Assembly: GCA_013288305.1 (NCBI GenBank)
Contig: JABDCD010000008.1
Span: 1 to 40,083, forward strand
DNA from: Alphaproteobacteria bacterium
Lineage (GTDB): Bacteria; Pseudomonadota; Alphaproteobacteria; Rickettsiales; SXRF01
DNA length: 40,083 bases
Direction: 5' to 3'
The notes under the pieces were generated by a model. The model was not told the origin of the DNA. It saw only the letters and a list, made by a program, of their open reading frames with translations, and searched no databases. The position numbers were made by a program, and so were the translations under genes. This document shows positions 9,780 to 18,203 of this stretch, piece by piece (within the stretch, counting starts at the first letter, position 1; every line of letters begins with the position of its first letter).

Positions 9780-10391
9780 TCATGCCAAAGCCCGGCAAGC
9801 GGCGATGAACTCCTCTACGCGGTTGCTCTGCAGCAGGGGAATAAGCGCAATAATATCGGTGCGCGGCAACGTCCACCAGGCGGTTTCCAGCAGCGCCGCA
9901 ATCACCGGTTCGGGAAAGCGCTTGCGCATTTCGCGCGCCGGGTTGCCTGCCACGATGGCATAGGGCGCCACATCGGACGTCACCACCGCGTGGGTGCCGA
10001 TGACAGCGCCGTGCCCGATGGTCACATTGGACAGCACCAGCGACATGCTGCCGAACCACACATCGGCACCGATAGTGACATCGCCGCGCGTTGACGACAT
10101 ACCGTCCATAGCGGGCGCTTCCGGCCATAGCTCCGGCAATCCCGAAAAAGGATAGGTCGTCACCCAGTCGGTGCGGTGGTTGCCGCCGAGAAATATGCTG
10201 ACATCGTCGGCAAAGGAACAATAGGGGCCGATGCGCAATGTCGCGTCTTCGCCCCACCAGCGGATAATAGGTGCGCCGTAGGAATGATCGCCAACCTCAA
10301 AACCATGCTCTTCGACATAATGCTTCAGATGCAGATGTGTGCGGTTATGCGGGTTGGCTAGTTTGCGCAGGCGTTTTTTAAGATGGGACAT
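9780..10391 (-). CDS. Hexapeptide-repeat (CatB-like) acetyltransferase
   Basis: Left-handed beta-helix hexapeptides (VTIGADVWFGSMSLVLSNVTIGHGAVIGTHAVVTSDVAPYAIVAGNPARE). Confidence 0.85.
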   Translation of the reverse strand: MSHLKKRLRKLANPHNRTHLHLKHYVEEHGFEVGDHSYGAPIIRWWGEDATLRIGPYCSFADDVSIFLGGNHRTDWVTTYPFSGLPELWPEAPAMDGMSSTRGDVTIGADVWFGSMSLVLSNVTIGHGAVIGTHAVVTSDVAPYAIVAGNPAREMRKRFPEPVIAALLETAWWTLPRTDIIALIPLLQSNRVEEFIAACRALA

Positions 10392-11845
10392 CAGCCGGCC
10401 AGTTTCTTCTTCAGCAATTCGTTGACCGCCGCCGGATTGGCTTTGCCGCCGCTCATCTTCATCACCTGGCCGACGAAAAAGCCGAAGAGTTTATCCTTGC
10501 CGGAGCGATATTCCGCCACTTTATCGGCGTTGGCGGCCATGACTTCGGTGATGACTTTTTCGATGGCGCCGCTGTCGGTGACTTGGCGAAGGCCTTTTTC
10601 TTCGACGATAGCCGCGGCGTCTTTTCCGCTTTCAATCATGAAATCCAGCACGTCTTTGGCGATTTTTCCGGAGACGGTATTATCCTCGATCAGCGCCAGC
10701 AGCCCGCCGAATTTTTCCGCGCTGATCGGCGAATTTTCAATGTCCACGCCCAATTTATTTAAGCGCCCGAACAACTCGCCGGTCATCCAATTGGCGGCAA
10801 GTTTCGCATCGTGCTTGGCCGCCAGTTTTTCATAATAAGCCGCATTTTCCTGCTCGGCCACAATCACACCTGCGTCATAGGCTGACAACCCGAACGTTTC
10901 CATGTAGCGCTGTTTTTTCTGGTCGGGCAGTTCCGGCAATGTTTTTTTGATGGCGTCGATGAAATCTTGCGTCAGCTCCAGTGGCAGCAGATCGGGATCG
11001 GGGAAATAACGGTAATCCATGGCGTCTTCCTTGCTGCGCATGGTGCGCGTCTCACCCTTGGAGGAGTCGAACAGCCGCGTTTCCTGGTCGATTTTGCCGC
11101 CGCTTTCGAGGATTTCCACCTGCCGCATCGCCTCGAACTCGATGGCCTTGTGCAGGAAGCGTACCGAGTTGACGTTTTTTATTTCGCAGCGCGTGCCGAG
11201 CGCGCCGCCGGGCTTCCTCACCGACACGTTGGCGTCGCAGCGCATGTTGCCTTTTTCCATGTCGCCGTCGCAACTCCCGATATAGCGCACGATGGCACGC
11301 AGTTTTTTGAGATACGCCGCCGCCTCGTCCGCCGAGGACATTTCCGGCTCCGAAACGATCTCCATCAGTGTCACCCCGGCGCGGTTCAAATCGATATAGG
11401 TATGTTTCGGATTATATTCATGCAGCGATTTCCCGGCATCCTGCTCCAGGTGAATCCGCGTCACGCCGACTTTTTTGATCGACCCGTCCGGCATGTCGAG
11501 CAACACCTCGCCCTTGCCGACGATGGGATCGAGAAACTGCGAAATCTGGTAGCCCTGCGGCAGGTCGGGATAGAAATAATTCTTGCGGTCGAACACGCTT
11601 TTCCTATTGATTTTCGCGCCGATGGCCAGCCCCGTGCGCACCGCCTGCTCGATCGCCATTTCATTGATGACCGGGAGCATCCCCGGCATCCCGGCATCGA
11701 TGAACGATACATTCGTATTGGGCTCGTTGCCGAACTGCGTGCTGGCGCCAGAGAATAATTTCGACTGCGCCGTCACCTGGGCATGAACTTCAAGCCCGAT
11801 GACGATTTCCCAATCGCCTGAGTTGCCGCGGATGAGGTTAGCCAT
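10391..11845 (-). CDS. gatB: Aspartyl/glutamyl-tRNA amidotransferase subunit B
   Basis: [46 protein letters not shown]; full length. Confidence 0.96.
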   Translation of the reverse strand: MANLIRGNSGDWEIVIGLEVHAQVTAQSKLFSGASTQFGNEPNTNVSFIDAGMPGMLPVINEMAIEQAVRTGLAIGAKINRKSVFDRKNYFYPDLPQGYQISQFLDPIVGKGEVLLDMPDGSIKKVGVTRIHLEQDAGKSLHEYNPKHTYIDLNRAGVTLMEIVSEPEMSSADEAAAYLKKLRAIVRYIGSCDGDMEKGNMRCDANVSVRKPGGALGTRCEIKNVNSVRFLHKAIEFEAMRQVEILESGGKIDQETRLFDSSKGETRTMRSKEDAMDYRYFPDPDLLPLELTQDFIDAIKKTLPELPDQKKQRYMETFGLSAYDAGVIVAEQENAAYYEKLAAKHDAKLAANWMTGELFGRLNKLGVDIENSPISAEKFGGLLALIEDNTVSGKIAKDVLDFMIESGKDAAAIVEEKGLRQVTDSGAIEKVITEVMAANADKVAEYRSGKDKLFGFFVGQVMKMSGGKANPAAVNELLKKKLAG

Positions 11846-12668
11846 GATTTCTTGCCCCACGGGGTAAGGATGATTCCAGACGATATATGGGAGTTCCTAT
11901 GTCCGGAAAATCCAAACCGGTTTTCTCTTTTTCCTCTTCGAACAGCCGTACGACTTTATGGTACGCTTTATAATGCGGCCAATAAGTAAAATGTTCCGAC
12001 GGGAATTGTTTATTATCTTTGATAGCGGTAAATGGCACGAACTCCAGGCCGGTAGTTTCGCCATGCGTAGCGGTCACCGCCGCGCTATTATATTCCGGAT
12101 TCATACTGCACAGCTTGATATGCGCTTTAAGCCTTGCCATTTCTTCATCCGATAATTTATAGGCATAGCCGGTATAGTGCACCGAAGAGTGCGTATCAAA
12201 TTCGTGGTCGGCCACAATCAGCCGGTATTTGGCGCCATCAGGCTCAAAAACAGGATGGTTTTCATGATCGCGTAATTCTTCCAGCCCTTCCCTCTTCACC
12301 CCTTCATAAGAACGCTCTTCCCGTTTTACATATCCTCCCACCGCACCCTTCTTTTTATCCTTACGGTAATGCAAAAGCGCTTCGATCTGACCGGTTTCCT
12401 CATCCCTGCCCCAATATACGCAGAAAGCGCCGGCGGTAAAAATCGGCCCCATACCCAACTGGTAGCCCAATTTTTCACTCCATTTTTGTGGCCGCCCAAG
12501 CAATAGGGGAGCTATCTTCTTCTCGATCATGCGTTTTCTGAGCGCACGCGCAGCCATGCGGTCTTCTTCAGCCAGCGTATCCAGCGGCGGGAATACCTCC
12601 CGCAACAGATCCTGCACCTTATAAAGCGCTTGCTGTTGTTCATCGGTAAGAATCGGGAATGAAGTCAT
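11838..12668 (-). CDS. Nudix-hydrolase-like protein
   Basis: Nudix box [21 protein letters not shown] fits Gx5Ex7REUxEE; lies between gatA and gatB. Confidence 0.7.
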   Translation of the reverse strand: MTSFPILTDEQQQALYKVQDLLREVFPPLDTLAEEDRMAARALRKRMIEKKIAPLLLGRPQKWSEKLGYQLGMGPIFTAGAFCVYWGRDEETGQIEALLHYRKDKKKGAVGGYVKREERSYEGVKREGLEELRDHENHPVFEPDGAKYRLIVADHEFDTHSSVHYTGYAYKLSDEEMARLKAHIKLCSMNPEYNSAAVTATHGETTGLEFVPFTAIKDNKQFPSEHFTYWPHYKAYHKVVRLFEEEKEKTGLDFPDIGTPIYRLESSLPRGARNHG

Positions 12669-12778
12669 ACCGCCCTCCCCGCAAATCCAATCGCCTGCTC
12701 AATGGCGATGGGCAATCCCGCGAGGAAGGAAGAAGTAAAGTCGCCTTTGTTGCCGTGGATGAGGTTCATATTCATCAT
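12665..12778 (-). CDS. 37-aa small ORF whose N-terminus resembles GatB ([37 protein letters not shown])
   Basis: Not in ORF track; start overlaps the upstream stop and stop overlaps the downstream Nudix ATG. Confidence 0.45.
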   Translation of the reverse strand: MMNMNLIHGNKGDFTSSFLAGLPIAIEQAIGFAGRAV

Positions 12779-13122
12779 AATCCACCAAATTCAATGGCGC
12801 GTTCGCTGGAGAGCCGCGCGCTGCGGAATTTTCCTGTCGCCACAATGGATTGCAATTGCTCTTGCGTTACATCAACTGTGATGGAGCCGCCTTGGCAAAG
12901 TTTCACCGGAATTTGACCCAAAGCTTCTTTTGCCCTTTTTTCGAGTTCGCCATTTCTGCCGATACCCAGAATAAACATAGGCTTTCCTTGTGGCATAGCT
13001 GGCTTTATGCCAGCCATTGCATCTGCATATCCCTCAATAGCAAGCATCACCGACATCGGCTTTTTTTCTGAATCCGGCTGTGCAAGCCATGTTTTGACTT
13101 GATCGGACAAAACTATTTCCAT
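12775..13122 (-). CDS. Hypothetical protein, 115 aa
   Basis: Begins 2 nt after gatA stop; overlaps the next small ORF. Confidence 0.65.
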   Translation of the reverse strand: MEIVLSDQVKTWLAQPDSEKKPMSVMLAIEGYADAMAGIKPAMPQGKPMFILGIGRNGELEKRAKEALGQIPVKLCQGGSITVDVTQEQLQSIVATGKFRSARLSSERAIEFGGL

Positions 13123-13124
13123 AA

Positions 13125-14660
13125 CTAGACTCCTAATGGGATTGTTTTAAAATTTATTGCCTGCTCCAGCCCATAGGCCACGTTCAGCACCGTTTCCTCG
13201 TCGAAGGCTTTGCCTATCAATTGCAATCCGAGCGGCAAACCATCCTTGTTCAGAGCACCCGGAATGGAGATACCGGGCAGTCCGGCAAGCGACGTCGGCA
13301 CGGTGAAGACGTCATTCAGATACATGGTGATCGGATCGATATTTTTCTCGCCGATGGCAAACGCGGCGGACGGCGCCGTCGGCGTCAGGATGGCATCGAC
13401 TTTCTCGAACGCCTTCCTGAAATCCTCAGCGATCAGCCAGCGTACGCGCTGCGCCTTTTTGTAATAGGCATCGTAATAGCCTGCCGAGAGCACATAGGTG
13501 CCGATCAGGATGCGCTTTTTGACTTCCTGGCCGAAGCCCGCCGCCCGCGTTTTTTCATACATCGCGGTGAGCGAATCGCCCGCATCGCCCGCGCGCAGGC
13601 CGAAGCGTATTCCGTCGTAACGCGCAAGATTACTGGAGCATTCCGCCGGCGCAACGATATAATAAGCGGGCAACGCATATTTGGTATGCGGCAGCGAGAT
13701 GTCGACGATTTCGGCGCCCGCTTCCCGCAATAATGTTGCGCCGCGATCCCACATGGCGAGGATTTCCGCATCCATGCCGTCTACACGATATTCTTTCGGG
13801 ATGCCGATTTTTTTGCCTTTGACGTTGCCGGAAAGCGCCGCGGCGAAATCGGGCACGGCCAGCTTCATGCTGGTCGAATCTTTCGCATCGTGGCCGCACA
13901 TGACGGAAAGCATAATCGCGCAGTCGCGGACGTTGCGTGCAATCGGCCCGGCCTGGTCGAGCGAGCTGGCAAACGCCACGATGCCCCAGCGCGAGCAACG
14001 TCCATAAGTCGGCTTGATGCCGACGATGCCGCAGAACGACGCCGGCTGGCGGATCGAGCCGCCGGTGTCGGTGCCGAGCGCCACCGGGCAGAGATTAGCC
14101 GCTACCGCCGCCGCCGAGCCGCCGGAGCTTCCTCCGGGAACGAGTGCTGAGTTGGGAGTGCTGAGTGCTGAGTTATCATTTTCTCCTTTACTCTGCACTC
14201 TGCACTCTGCACTCTGCACTTTTTGCCAAGGTGACACCACCAGCCCGTAATAACTGGTCAAATTCGCCGAGCCCATGGCGAACTCATCCATATTAAGCTT
14301 GCCGAGCATCACCCCGCCCGCATCCCAGATTTTCTGCGTCACCGTCGATTCATACGGCGGCTTAAACCCGTCGAGAATATGCGATGCCGCGGTGGTCAGC
14401 ACGTCCTTCGTGCAGAATAAATCCTTGACGCCGACCGGAATGCCCTCGATCAGGCCGCCCTGCCCTTTGGCCAGCTTCGCATCCGACGCCGCGGCCATGT
14501 CCAGCGCCTTGTCGCGCGTAATGGTGATGAAGGCGTTATAATGCGCGTTGGTTTTTTCAATCTCCGCCAGATGCGCCTCGGCCAGATCCACGGCGGAGAA
14601 CTTCCTGGCGCGGAGGCCTTCGCGCATGGCGGCTAAAGATAGTGTGGTGACTCCAGTCAT
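13125..14660 (-). CDS. gatA: Aspartyl/glutamyl-tRNA amidotransferase subunit A
   Basis: Amidase signature [38 protein letters not shown]; about 27-aa repeat-encoded insertion before VPGGSSGG. Confidence 0.96.
   Translation of the reverse strand: MTGVTTLSLAAMREGLRARKFSAVDLAEAHLAEIEKTNAHYNAFITITRDKALDMAAASDAKLAKGQGGLIEGIPVGVKDLFCTKDVLTTAASHILDGFKPPYESTVTQKIWDAGGVMLGKLNMDEFAMGSANLTSYYGLVVSPWQKVQSAECRVQSKGENDNSALSTPNSALVPGGSSGGSAAAVAANLCPVALGTDTGGSIRQPASFCGIVGIKPTYGRCSRWGIVAFASSLDQAGPIARNVRDCAIMLSVMCGHDAKDSTSMKLAVPDFAAALSGNVKGKKIGIPKEYRVDGMDAEILAMWDRGATLLREAGAEIVDISLPHTKYALPAYYIVAPAECSSNLARYDGIRFGLRAGDAGDSLTAMYEKTRAAGFGQEVKKRILIGTYVLSAGYYDAYYKKAQRVRWLIAEDFRKAFEKVDAILTPTAPSAAFAIGEKNIDPITMYLNDVFTVPTSLAGLPGISIPGALNKDGLPLGLQLIGKAFDEETVLNVAYGLEQAINFKTIPLGV
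14142..14222. repeat. Heptamer hairpin element inside gatA: GAGTGCT words / (CTCTGCA)x4
   Basis: gagtgct gagttgg gagtgct gagtgct gag ... ctctgca x4; encodes [27 protein letters not shown] in gatA. Confidence 0.93.
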
Positions 14661-15502
14661 ATAAATACCCTGCCAGCAGCAACCGAGACTTTTGCGGACC
14701 GTATTTCCGCCAATGTTTGGACATCTTTTAAATATCTCTCCAGCGCAGACTTTGCACTCCAGCGAAAATCTTTCTGCATATTTTCTAATATTAGGCGATC
14801 ATTACCTGTGGCTAAACCAAACATCTGGGTCAGGTTCTGATCAAATTGTACCAGCGCATCTTTAATAGTGTTGTCACCGCTTACGGCAGCATCCAGCATG
14901 TCACAGTCCACTATAAACTGGTTCGCTTTCAACATGCCGGTTCTGATGTTGTGGGCAAATGCCGAATTGTTGGCAAGCCGATTGATATTATTTACAAATC
15001 CAACGTACTGAGAATAACGCTGCGTTCCGGTTAGTTTTATCAGTTCAGCTACGTTTCTTTGCCAGAAGGACGTAAGCTCCGTAGCGGCTTCCTCAAGAGC
15101 ACGTTCGCAAACAATCTGCTGCAGATTTTCAGCATAGTGCCTATAAAAATCTTCAAGAAACTGTCGGCAATCGCTACTATTCTGGCCATCAAATTTTTGC
15201 CTGTTTTCGCTGCCGCTGAATACTATAAGCGTCCTCAACTGTTCTGAAGTCATGTTATCGATATGCGTCTCCCAGTTAGCAGGTTTTGGCCGCATTTTAG
15301 GAAGACTAACGACTGTCAGCAGCATATCGTAAGCTTGCCGCCATTTTTTGTAAGGAGCTTCCCACTCATTCTTATTATGTGATTTCTTGCAAAAAGTATC
15401 CAGGGTATGCAGATCGCCGGCCGCTCTTCCTACCCCGGGACTATAATCGGCATAAAGACCGTCGGCGATTTCCTGATAAATGGTTGGCAAATGGGGCAGC
15501 AT
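14657..15502 (-). CDS. Hypothetical protein between gatC and gatA
   Basis: [20 protein letters not shown]...; stop overlaps gatA start by 4 nt. Confidence 0.7.
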   Translation of the reverse strand: MLPHLPTIYQEIADGLYADYSPGVGRAAGDLHTLDTFCKKSHNKNEWEAPYKKWRQAYDMLLTVVSLPKMRPKPANWETHIDNMTSEQLRTLIVFSGSENRQKFDGQNSSDCRQFLEDFYRHYAENLQQIVCERALEEAATELTSFWQRNVAELIKLTGTQRYSQYVGFVNNINRLANNSAFAHNIRTGMLKANQFIVDCDMLDAAVSGDNTIKDALVQFDQNLTQMFGLATGNDRLILENMQKDFRWSAKSALERYLKDVQTLAEIRSAKVSVAAGRVFI

Positions 15503-15509
15503 AATTATC

Positions 15510-15797
15510 CTACTCCATCGCCTTCGGCACGACGAAACACCCATAGTCGCTCGCGGGGGCGTTTTTCAGTACCGCTTCCTGCTGCGCGCCATCGGTGACT
15601 TTATCCTCGCGCCGGGGTAGTTTAACATCGGACACCGAGGTCATCTGGGGCACGCCGTCGGTATTGACCTCGTTCAACTGCTCAAACCATTGCAGCGCGC
15701 CGGAGATTTCGCGCGCGAAATGCACCTTTTCCGCTTCCGTCACTTCGATGCGCGCCAAGCGCGCGATTTTGGCGACCGTTTGTGTATCAAGTGCCAT
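15510..15797 (-). CDS. gatC: Aspartyl/glutamyl-tRNA amidotransferase subunit C
   Basis: MALDTQTVAKIARLARIEVTEAE...LPRREDKVTDG...NAPASDYGCFVVPKAME. Confidence 0.95.
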   Translation of the reverse strand: MALDTQTVAKIARLARIEVTEAEKVHFAREISGALQWFEQLNEVNTDGVPQMTSVSDVKLPRREDKVTDGAQQEAVLKNAPASDYGCFVVPKAME

Positions 15798-15811
15798 AAA
15801 AATCCTTCCTT

Positions 15812-15950
15812 CCCCGCACTTGTTGCGGGGTCCGGTTTTTCCTTTACCCAACAGCGAAGCTCGGTTTTAATAGAGATTATTAACAATGACAAGTCGATAG
15901 TCGCTATGTCCCATGTCCGCCCAAAACCAGACCCCGCAACAAGTGCGGGG
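15812..15950. repeat. Two inverted copies of hairpin CCCCGCACTTGTTGCGGGG flanking the gatC/ruvX divergent promoter region
   Basis: ccccgcacttgttgcgggg at 15812-15830 and its reverse complement at 15932-15950, with similar flanks (tccggttttt / aaaaccaga). Confidence 0.9.
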
Positions 15951-15955
15951 TAAAA

Positions 15956-16417
15956 ATGCTCATCCCCTCCCCCGCTGAATTTGCCCAAGCCTTGCCCACG
16001 CACTCGCGCCTGCTCGGCCTCGATGTCGGCTCCAAGACCATCGGGCTGGCTCTGTCCGACATAGGGCGCAGCATCGCCTCGCCGCTTTTGACTATCGAGC
16101 GAACGAAATTGGCCAAAGACATTGAAACGCTGCAAAAAATAATCGCCGTGCACAATGTCGGCGGCTTGGTCATCGGCTATCCGGTCAACATGGACGGAAG
16201 CCTCGGCCCGCGAACGCAATCGACGCGCACCTTCGCCTCCAGCCTGGGCAAGCACATCGCCTTGCCGATGCTGCTATGGGATGAACGCATGAGCACGCTG
16301 GCCGTTGAACGTGCCATGCTGGAGGCCGACCTGTCGCGGGCGCGGCGCGCGCAACTGGTGGACAAACTGGCGGCAAGCTATATGCTGCAGGGGTTCCTCG
16401 ACAGCATAAAAACATAG
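15956..16417 (+). CDS. ruvX: Putative pre-16S rRNA nuclease (YqgF/RuvX)
   Basis: LLGLDVGSKTIGLALSDIGRSIASPL; VIGYPVNMDGSLGPRTQSTR; LLWDERMSTL. Confidence 0.93.
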   Translation: MLIPSPAEFAQALPTHSRLLGLDVGSKTIGLALSDIGRSIASPLLTIERTKLAKDIETLQKIIAVHNVGGLVIGYPVNMDGSLGPRTQSTRTFASSLGKHIALPMLLWDERMSTLAVERAMLEADLSRARRAQLVDKLAASYMLQGFLDSIKT

Positions 16418-16419
16418 CC

Positions 16420-17034
16420 ATGAATCTGCTTTTCGCCCTATTGTCGGCCTACCTCCTCGGCTCCATCCCCTTCGGCCTTATTATTACGCGGCTGGCCGGA
16501 TTGGGCGATGTGCGTAATATAGGCTCCGGCAATATCGGCGCCACCAATGTGCTGCGCACCGGCCATAAAGCGCTGGCCGCGCTAACCTTGTTGTTGGACA
16601 TGGCAAAAGGTTACGCCGCAGTCTTACTAGCGGAATATGCCGCTAACGATGCCGTACTGCTGGCACCGCTGGCTGTTGTAATCGGCCATTGCTACCCCGT
16701 GTGGCTCAAATTCAAAGGCGGAAAAGGCGTTGCTGTTTTTCTAGGCAGCATGTTGGGCTTTTTTTGGCCTATCGGTATTGCTTATTTGGCCGTTTGGCTT
16801 ATCGTCTTTGCTATGAGCCGCTTATCCTCTTTATCCGCGCTGGTCAGCCTATGGGCTGTTCCTATAATGTTTACCGGTTATGCTCATTGGTTCCACCCAA
16901 ATGAAGATAATTTGGCTGGTTCGCTTATAATTTGGGTGACAGTCATTATTCCCAACTTATTAATTACTTGCCGCCATAAAGACAATATTCGGCGCTTGCT
17001 TTTCGGTACTGAACCTCAATTTTATAAGCGGTAA
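16420..17034 (+). CDS. plsY: Glycerol-3-phosphate acyltransferase PlsY
   Basis: AYLLGSIPFGLIITRLAG...NIGSGNIGATNVLRTG...KFKGGKGVAVFLG. Confidence 0.95.
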   Translation: MNLLFALLSAYLLGSIPFGLIITRLAGLGDVRNIGSGNIGATNVLRTGHKALAALTLLLDMAKGYAAVLLAEYAANDAVLLAPLAVVIGHCYPVWLKFKGGKGVAVFLGSMLGFFWPIGIAYLAVWLIVFAMSRLSSLSALVSLWAVPIMFTGYAHWFHPNEDNLAGSLIIWVTVIIPNLLITCRHKDNIRRLLFGTEPQFYKR

Positions 17035-17039
17035 ATGCC

Positions 17040-18203
17040 ATGAATTTTTCCAGTTTTGCCATGCACTATCCCAGCCTGGCCGAGGAAAATCCGCTCGACG
17101 TGCTGCGGCTGATTCGCACGCCCAATGTCGGACCGGTGACGTTTTTCCAGCTGATCCGGCGTTTCGGTTCGGCAGCGGAAGCGCTGGCTGCGCTGCCGGA
17201 ACTCAGCATTCGCGGCGGGCGTCGGCAGGCGCTCACGGCTTCCCCGAAAGAAACGGCATTAAAAGAAATGGAAGCCGTCGAGAAATTCAGTGCGCGCATG
17301 ATACTTTACGGCGCGCCGGATTATCCCAAACTCCTGCACGCCATTTCCGATCCGCCGCCGCTGATTACCATCCTCGGCCACGCGCATCTATGGCAGAAGG
17401 ACATCGTCGCCATGGTCGGCGCGCGCAACGCCTCGGCCAACGGCTGCCAGTTCGCTTCTCGCCTGGCTAAGGAATTGGGCAGCAGCGGATTGATCGTTGC
17501 CTCCGGCCTCGCGCGCGGTATCGACACGTTCGTACATAAAGGTGCGCTCGCCACCGGCACCATCGCCGTCATCGCCGGTGGTATCGACAATATTTATCCG
17601 CCGGAAAACGAAACGCTCTATCAGCAAATCCGCAACACCGGCGCCATCGTCAGCGAGCAGCCGTTTGGCATGTTGCCCTATAGCGGCGCGTTTCCGGGCA
17701 GGAACCGCATCATCGCCGGAATAAGTTTGGGAACGGTGGTCGTCGAAGCCTCGCCCAAATCCGGCTCGCTGATCACGGCGCGTTTCGCCATGGAAAATAA
17801 CCGTGAGGTCTTCGCCGTGCCCGGCTCACCGCTCGACCCGCGCAGCAAAGGCTGCAACCATTTAATCAAGCAGGGCGCGAATATGGTGGAAAGCAGCGCC
17901 GACATCATTCAGGGCATCGCCCATCTTCGCAATACTAAGTTGGAGGAGAATCCGCCTATGGCCTATCAGCCTGGCCGTCCCGCCGCCGCACCGAGCGACG
18001 CCGAGATGGATGAAACCCGCCGCCTCGTCCTCGAAAAACTGGGGACGACGCCGGTTTCGGTTGACGAACTCATCGAACAATGCCATATCCCGGCGTCCGC
18101 GTTGCTTACCATCCTGCTTGAACTGGAACTGGCGGGAAGGCTTAAAAGAAGCGCGGGGAATAAAGTATATTTACTGGAAGTGAAGGAAGAAGAAATTGCA
18201 TAA
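17040..18203 (+). CDS. dprA: DNA-processing protein DprA
   Basis: IVAMVGARNASANG...GLIVASGLARGIDTFVHKGAL...GIDNIYPPENETLY; C-terminal winged helix. Confidence 0.95.
   Translation: MNFSSFAMHYPSLAEENPLDVLRLIRTPNVGPVTFFQLIRRFGSAAEALAALPELSIRGGRRQALTASPKETALKEMEAVEKFSARMILYGAPDYPKLLHAISDPPPLITILGHAHLWQKDIVAMVGARNASANGCQFASRLAKELGSSGLIVASGLARGIDTFVHKGALATGTIAVIAGGIDNIYPPENETLYQQIRNTGAIVSEQPFGMLPYSGAFPGRNRIIAGISLGTVVVEASPKSGSLITARFAMENNREVFAVPGSPLDPRSKGCNHLIKQGANMVESSADIIQGIAHLRNTKLEENPPMAYQPGRPAAAPSDAEMDETRRLVLEKLGTTPVSVDELIEQCHIPASALLTILLELELAGRLKRSAGNKVYLLEVKEEEIA

Noticed and set aside
9733-10257. N-terminal extension of ORF 9085-10257
   Set aside because: Overlaps the acetyltransferase CDS in another frame; the lipoprotein signal peptide starts at 9732.
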